From Candidatus Melainabacteria bacterium (GTDB taxonomy: Bacteria; Actinomycetota; Actinomycetes; Mycobacteriales; Pseudonocardiaceae), in NCBI GenBank assembly GCA_903970565.1, contig CAJCJE010000875.1, positions 1 through 8,893 of the forward strand: a stretch of DNA of 8,893 nucleotides, written 5' to 3'. Every line of letters starts with the position of its first letter. Within the stretch, counting starts at the first letter, position 1. The notes under the pieces are model-generated. The model saw only the letters and a program-made list of their open reading frames with translations, was not told where the DNA came from and made no database searches. This document shows positions 5,756-8,893 of this stretch, piece after piece. The translations under genes and the position numbers were made by a program.

Positions 5756-6609
5756 GCGATCCCGTGGATACCGTCATCGAAGGCCCGGCGGGCAAGCTCG
5801 CCGTGCGCTCCCGCGGCCTGCGGGCGGGTGCGCCCTCCGCCGTCGTCTGCGTCCAGGGCGCGCTGCTGCCCGGTCAGACCGCGTTCGACATCCCGGTCGG
5901 CCCGCCCGACCTGTCCCTGTTGCGCGTCCTCGCCGACGCGGGGCACGCCGCCGTCACGTTCTCGGTGCGCGGTTACGGCGCGTCCGAGGGCCCGACCGAC
6001 CCGCTGACCATCAGCACCGAGGACGGCATGGCCGACCTTGCCGCGGTGATCGACTGGGTGCGGGCCCGGACCGGCGTCGAGCGCGTCCACCTGTTCTCGT
6101 GGTCGTGGGGAGGGCGTGTCGTCGGGCGGTTCGCCGAACTGCACCCCGAGATCATCGGCAAGCTCGTGCTGATGGACCCCGCGCTCGGCGGGAACGCGGC
6201 CACGCCGGATCTCACCCCGACCGTGCCGTACAAGGACAACACCCTGGAAGAGTTCCGCCGGCGTATCGAGGCAGAGCACACCGACCCGGAGATCGCCGAG
6301 TCGGTGGCGCGCTATGTCGTCGAGCACCACCCGACGTCGCCGTTCGGCATCGCGCGCGAGGCAACGCGGTGCCCGACACCCGTCGCGCCGGAACGCGTTA
6401 CCCGCCCGGTCCTGATGGTCTACGGGACGGGGGCGGCGAAGGCCTCCTACATGAAGGGGCCGATCACCCGCGAGGAGTTCTTCGGGAAACTGGCCACCGA
6501 CGAGCGCGTCTTCGCCATCGTCCCCGGCGGGGGCGACTACCTGCAATACCAGCACGGACGCACCGTGCTGCACCGGCACGTCCTGGCGTTTCTGGATGGT
6601 TCCTCATGA
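5752..6609 (+). CDS. alpha/beta-hydrolase-fold protein with non-canonical catalytic residues
   Basis: This 285-residue protein has the hydrolase-fold pattern: VVCVQGALLPGQ (31-42) in the oxyanion position, VTFSVRGYGASEGP (68-81), DGMADLAAVIDWV (91-103), an elbow LFSWSWGG (114-121) with Ser118, and VLMVYGTG (220-227) before the C-terminal helix. Oddities: HG of the oxyanion loop is QG; the first elbow glycine is Ser (SxSxGG); the strand that normally supplies the acid (GxxD) reads GTGAAK; and the GGGH that normally carries the catalytic His is GGGD (259-262), the nearest His being H268. It may therefore use a different acid/base pair or be non-hydrolytic. It is translationally coupled to the tandem hydrolase (ATGA) and to the VOC gene downstream (ATGA). 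Confidence 0.85.
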   Translation: MSDPVDTVIEGPAGKLAVRSRGLRAGAPSAVVCVQGALLPGQTAFDIPVGPPDLSLLRVLADAGHAAVTFSVRGYGASEGPTDPLTISTEDGMADLAAVIDWVRARTGVERVHLFSWSWGGRVVGRFAELHPEIIGKLVLMDPALGGNAATPDLTPTVPYKDNTLEEFRRRIEAEHTDPEIAESVARYVVEHHPTSPFGIAREATRCPTPVAPERVTRPVLMVYGTGAAKASYMKGPITREEFFGKLATDERVFAIVPGGGDYLQYQHGRTVLHRHVLAFLDGSS

Positions 6610-7487
6610 GATCAGACGTCCAGTGCCTGTCCTGGTGGGTCCGTCGACTGCCGGACTGCACCCCGGCCGGCTTCTTCTTCCGCGACGTGCTGCGGTTACC
6701 GCTGATCGGCCAACGGGGCTACGGCTGGGACGACAACGGCTCGCTGTTCATCCTGTGGGGCGGGGAGTGCATCGAGTTCGAGTTCATGCCCGGCGGCGTC
6801 GAGCGCGTTCCCGCGACCAAGCCTGAGGACCAGGCCCAGATTCCCGTCTTCCGCAGCTACGCCTACGATGCGACGCTCGCCTCGATCCGCGCCTCCGGTG
6901 CCACCGTGCTCAAGGAGGAGGGGCGCACCGCCTGGTTCCTCGACCCCAGCGGCAGCGTCAACGCGCTGCGCGAGCCCGATCCGGCGTCGGTCGACCCGAT
7001 CGATGTCGAAGCCGCCCGCCGGCACGCCGCCGGTGGTCGCGAGCTGTCCGGTTACAAGCTGATGCCGGTCGGCATCGCGGATCTCGGGTGGGTGCAGTTG
7101 CACTGCGTCGACGTGCCGGCGCAGCTCGCGTTCTATCACGAGGTGCTGGAACTCGACGTGCTCGCCGACCACGGCGCCGACGGCGCGGTGCTCTCACTCG
7201 GCGACACCGCACGGCTGGAACTGCGTCCTGGCGGGCGACGTGAGGAGATCCCCACCGACCGCGCGGAGGTTGCCGACATGTGGATGCTGCGAGTGCGTGA
7301 CATGGACGCGATCACCCACGACCTCAAGACGGCCGGGGTGCACTTCGTCAACGACCCGTGGCTGTTGACCGGCGGCGTCCTGGCTTACGCGGTGGACCCC
7401 GAGGGCCACCTGTTCGGCATCCAGGATCACCCCGACGACGGACGTCCCCAGGAGCAGCTCGCCTGGAAGCGCTGGCAGGACCGCTGA
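6606..7487 (+). CDS. two-domain VOC (glyoxalase/bleomycin-resistance/extradiol dioxygenase fold) protein
   Basis: This 293-residue protein consists of two vicinal-oxygen-chelate modules, the layout of type I extradiol dioxygenases and many glyoxalase-like enzymes. The N-module (about 5-125) has FFFRDVLRLPLI, a glycine-rich IEFEFMPGG stretch and WFLDPSGSVNALREPD. The C-module (about 160-275) has WVQLHCVDVPAQLAFYHEVL (162-181) and YAVDPEGHLFGIQD (261-274), the classic module ends. Of the usual His-His-Glu metal set only H166 is clear; the second position falls at M225/W226 and the third (Glu in GNxxE) is Gly271. A standard extradiol role is therefore doubtful, and an isomerase, a binding protein or a different metal site is possible. 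It is the last gene of the plus operon, and a strong hairpin follows 31 bases after its stop. Confidence 0.85.
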   Translation: MRSDVQCLSWWVRRLPDCTPAGFFFRDVLRLPLIGQRGYGWDDNGSLFILWGGECIEFEFMPGGVERVPATKPEDQAQIPVFRSYAYDATLASIRASGATVLKEEGRTAWFLDPSGSVNALREPDPASVDPIDVEAARRHAAGGRELSGYKLMPVGIADLGWVQLHCVDVPAQLAFYHEVLELDVLADHGADGAVLSLGDTARLELRPGGRREEIPTDRAEVADMWMLRVRDMDAITHDLKTAGVHFVNDPWLLTGGVLAYAVDPEGHLFGIQDHPDDGRPQEQLAWKRWQDR

Positions 7488-7518
7488 CAGCGGGCCGGTT
7501 GCGTCCGGTGTGACGAAC

Positions 7519-7555
7519 GGGGTCTTTCGTGGCGTGCGGTGCCGTGGAAGACCCC
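7519..7555 (+). terminator. 15-bp hairpin terminator ending the hydrolase/VOC operon
   Basis: The left arm (7519-7533) and right arm (7541-7555) pair over 15 positions, three of them G-U, around a 7-base loop; the outer GGGGTCTT and AAGACCCC are perfect. It lies 31 bases after the VOC stop and between convergent genes. No T-tract follows, as is usual for actinobacterial terminators. In the minus-strand transcript the three G-U pairs become C-A mismatches, so it should work best for the plus operon. Confidence 0.7.
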
Positions 7556-7608
7556 TCGGCGCGACCCCCTCAGAGCGACCTCCTCAGCGCGACCCCTCAG
7601 CGCGACCC
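7555..7608. repeat. short tandem repeat, four units of 13-14 bp
   Basis: Four adjacent units fit CTCAGCGCGACCC(C): 7555-7568, 7569-7582, 7583-7595 and 7596-7608. The last two are identical, while the first two differ at one or two positions. A degenerate half unit may follow to 7620. The stop codon of the AMP-binding gene (7597-7599) lies inside the last unit, so the repeat reaches into that gene's C-terminal codons. Replication slippage is the likely origin. Confidence 0.75.
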
Positions 7609-8893
7609 GAGGACGACCCCGCTCGCCGGAACGCAGTGATCGGGAACCAGGTGGGCCGGTAAGCCGGCTTTCAACTCGGCCAGCAGGGTATCCATGTCGC
7701 GTGTGCCTTCGATGTGGACCGTCACGATCGGGTCCGCGCCGGCGTCCGTGCCAGGCTGAGTCCGTACGTGGGCGGCAGTGACACCGGTGCCGAGATCGAC
7801 GATCTCCGCCTCCAGATCGGCCGCGAAAAGGTATCCCGCGCGCTTGACCACAACGGCATGGATCGACCCGTTGCCGATGGTGTGCAGATAGCCTGCGGCA
7901 TCGCGGCGCACGTGCCAACCGGTGTGCAGCCAGCCACCGCGCCAGAGATATGCGCTCGCCTCCTCGTCGTCGGCGTAGCCCGGCGGGAGACCGCCCGGCA
8001 CCTCGCAGCGCAGGACCAGCTCACCCGGCTCGTCGACGCCCACCGCTGCCCCGGCCGGATCGACGACCCGACCGGTGAACGGCGCCCGGATTCGGCCCAC
8101 TCCCAGCCCCGGGGCGGGGTTGCGGTCGCTGACCACCGCTCCGCAGACCTCCGTCTTGCCAAGACCGCAGTTCCAGGAGATCCCGAATCGCACCGCCGCC
8201 CGCGCGTTCAACTCGGGCGCGCCGGGCGGGGCACTGACCTGGCGCAGTGGGTGGTCGCGGTCGCGGGCCGTGGCCGGCAGCGCCAACAGGTCGGCCACGG
8301 TCGGGTTGAGCATGCTCGCGGACGTGACGCCGGCGCGGCGGATCGCGGGCCAGAAGGTCTGGGCCGTCAGGCCGGGCAGCAACGCGACCGATCCCCCACT
8401 GGCGATGGCCCCGTACACGGTGAGCAGGACACCGGTGAAGCAGATCGGGGCGCCCACCAGCACCCTGGAGCCCTGGGCCGAGATCATGTTGGCCGACATC
8501 ACGTGCAGCATCCGCGCCGAGGTGCGCACCCCGTGGTGAATGCCGGGCAGCCCGGAGTTGTGCACGATCGCGCAGTCGGCCAGATCGCCGTGTGGCACGT
8601 GCGCAGGCACGATGGCGCCGGCCCGGTCGAGGTCGGTCGTGCCGACGACCGGAGTGTCGGTCCGCGCTCGCTCGACCGCGGCATCGGCAAGGCCGCGCAG
8701 CGCGTCGTCGGCCACCAGCAGCGTGGGGACTCGATCACGCACGACGCGGCCCGCGAGTCGCGGCGTCCACACCGGGTTCAGCGGCAGGAATCGTGCTCCG
8801 AGCAGATCGATCGCCCACCAGGTGTACAGGGCCTCGGGGTGCAGGGCCTGCACCGTGGCCACCCGGTCACCGGGGCCGACGCCGAGCGCGGCG
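7597..8893 (-). CDS. AMP-binding (acyl-CoA synthetase-like) protein with degenerate motifs, 5' end outside window
   Basis: The frame is open from the right edge to a TGA at 7597-7599, giving 431 residues; roughly the first 50-60 are missing. The fold is clear from GVGPGDRVATVQALHPEALY, LLGARFLPLNPVW, SVALLPGLTAQTFW, the GLGKTE region (window residues 243-248), PGELVLRCEVPGGLPPGY and WLHTGWHVRRDAAGYLHTIG. Members normally adenylate a carboxylate and load it on CoA. Here the ATP loop (TSGTTGxPKG) is replaced by HNSGLPGIHHG (8530-8562), YGxTE by GLGKTE, HTGD by HTGW (7915-7926) and GR by GN, and the protein stops at VPASGVVLGSR without the GK-containing C-terminal motif that carries the catalytic lysine. 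The reading frame is intact, so this may be a pseudoenzyme or a CoA- or adenylate-binding relative rather than a decayed gene. It converges on the VOC gene. Confidence 0.85.
   Translation of the reverse strand, partial: AALGVGPGDRVATVQALHPEALYTWWAIDLLGARFLPLNPVWTPRLAGRVVRDRVPTLLVADDALRGLADAAVERARTDTPVVGTTDLDRAGAIVPAHVPHGDLADCAIVHNSGLPGIHHGVRTSARMLHVMSANMISAQGSRVLVGAPICFTGVLLTVYGAIASGGSVALLPGLTAQTFWPAIRRAGVTSASMLNPTVADLLALPATARDRDHPLRQVSAPPGAPELNARAAVRFGISWNCGLGKTEVCGAVVSDRNPAPGLGVGRIRAPFTGRVVDPAGAAVGVDEPGELVLRCEVPGGLPPGYADDEEASAYLWRGGWLHTGWHVRRDAAGYLHTIGNGSIHAVVVKRAGYLFAADLEAEIVDLGTGVTAAHVRTQPGTDAGADPIVTVHIEGTRDMDTLLAELKAGLPAHLVPDHCVPASGVVLGSR

Noticed and set aside
5497..6579. 360-codon minus-strand open frame opposite the second hydrolase
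   Set aside because: No recognisable domain; the plus strand holds a hydrolase fold with matching ATGA junctions on both sides.
7488..7596. A small gene in the convergent intergenic region
   Set aside because: The stretch is filled by a 15-bp hairpin and tandem repeats, with no ribosome site and no plausible frame.
1..8893. Defence system, CRISPR array, phage or transposon
   Set aside because: All eight recognisable full-size genes belong to metabolic enzyme families; no nuclease, transposase, integrase or spaced repeat array was seen on either strand.

Overview
The window is GC-rich, densely packed DNA with GTG as well as ATG starts, 4-base ATGA/GTGA gene overlaps, a CaiB-type CoA-transferase, a MaoC hydratase and a luciferase-like (probably F420-using) oxidoreductase. 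This points to an actinobacterium, probably of the Mycobacteriales or a relative. The genus cannot be fixed from the sequence. I saw no rRNA, tRNA, insertion sequence, CRISPR array or phage gene.

Layout. From about 3957 leftwards (minus strand) runs one operon: MaoC-like hydratase (3442-3957), luciferase-like monooxygenase (2435-3445), class III CoA-transferase (1203-2438) and an MmgE/PrpD-family protein (1-1155, cut by the left edge). The first three genes are joined by GTGA overlaps. The last is separated by a 47-base leader that carries a duplicated stop/start segment, a 13-codon mini-ORF and a hairpin followed by T6. From about 4055 rightwards (plus strand) runs a second operon: a fused double alpha/beta-hydrolase (4055-5755), a single-domain alpha/beta-hydrolase (5752-6609) and a two-domain VOC/glyoxalase-fold protein (6606-7487), all joined by ATGA overlaps. 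The roughly 100-base divergent promoter region holds a 23-base imperfect palindrome that is a good candidate for a shared repressor operator. The plus operon ends in a 15-bp hairpin (7519-7555). Next come a short tandem repeat (7555-7608) and a convergent AMP-binding (acyl-CoA synthetase-like) gene (7597-8893, cut by the right edge).

How the genes may work together (inference). The gene families fit a catabolic cluster. The hydrolases and VOC protein would open or trim an ester, lactone or ring substrate. The CoA-transferase, and perhaps the AMP-binding protein, would supply a CoA thioester. The MaoC protein would hydrate or dehydrate it, the luciferase-like enzyme would do a flavin/F420 redox step, and the PrpD-like protein a dehydration, isomerisation or decarboxylation of a (methyl-branched) di- or tricarboxylate. 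I cannot name the substrate, and no cluster I know has this exact composition.

A recurring oddity is that four proteins of the right half have altered catalytic motifs: the N-half of the double hydrolase has Asp at the nucleophile elbow, the second hydrolase lacks the usual His and acid, the VOC protein lacks most metal ligands, and the AMP-binding protein has lost its ATP-loop, motif-A7 and C-terminal lysine signatures. The left-half enzymes (CoA-transferase, PrpD) keep their expected residues.
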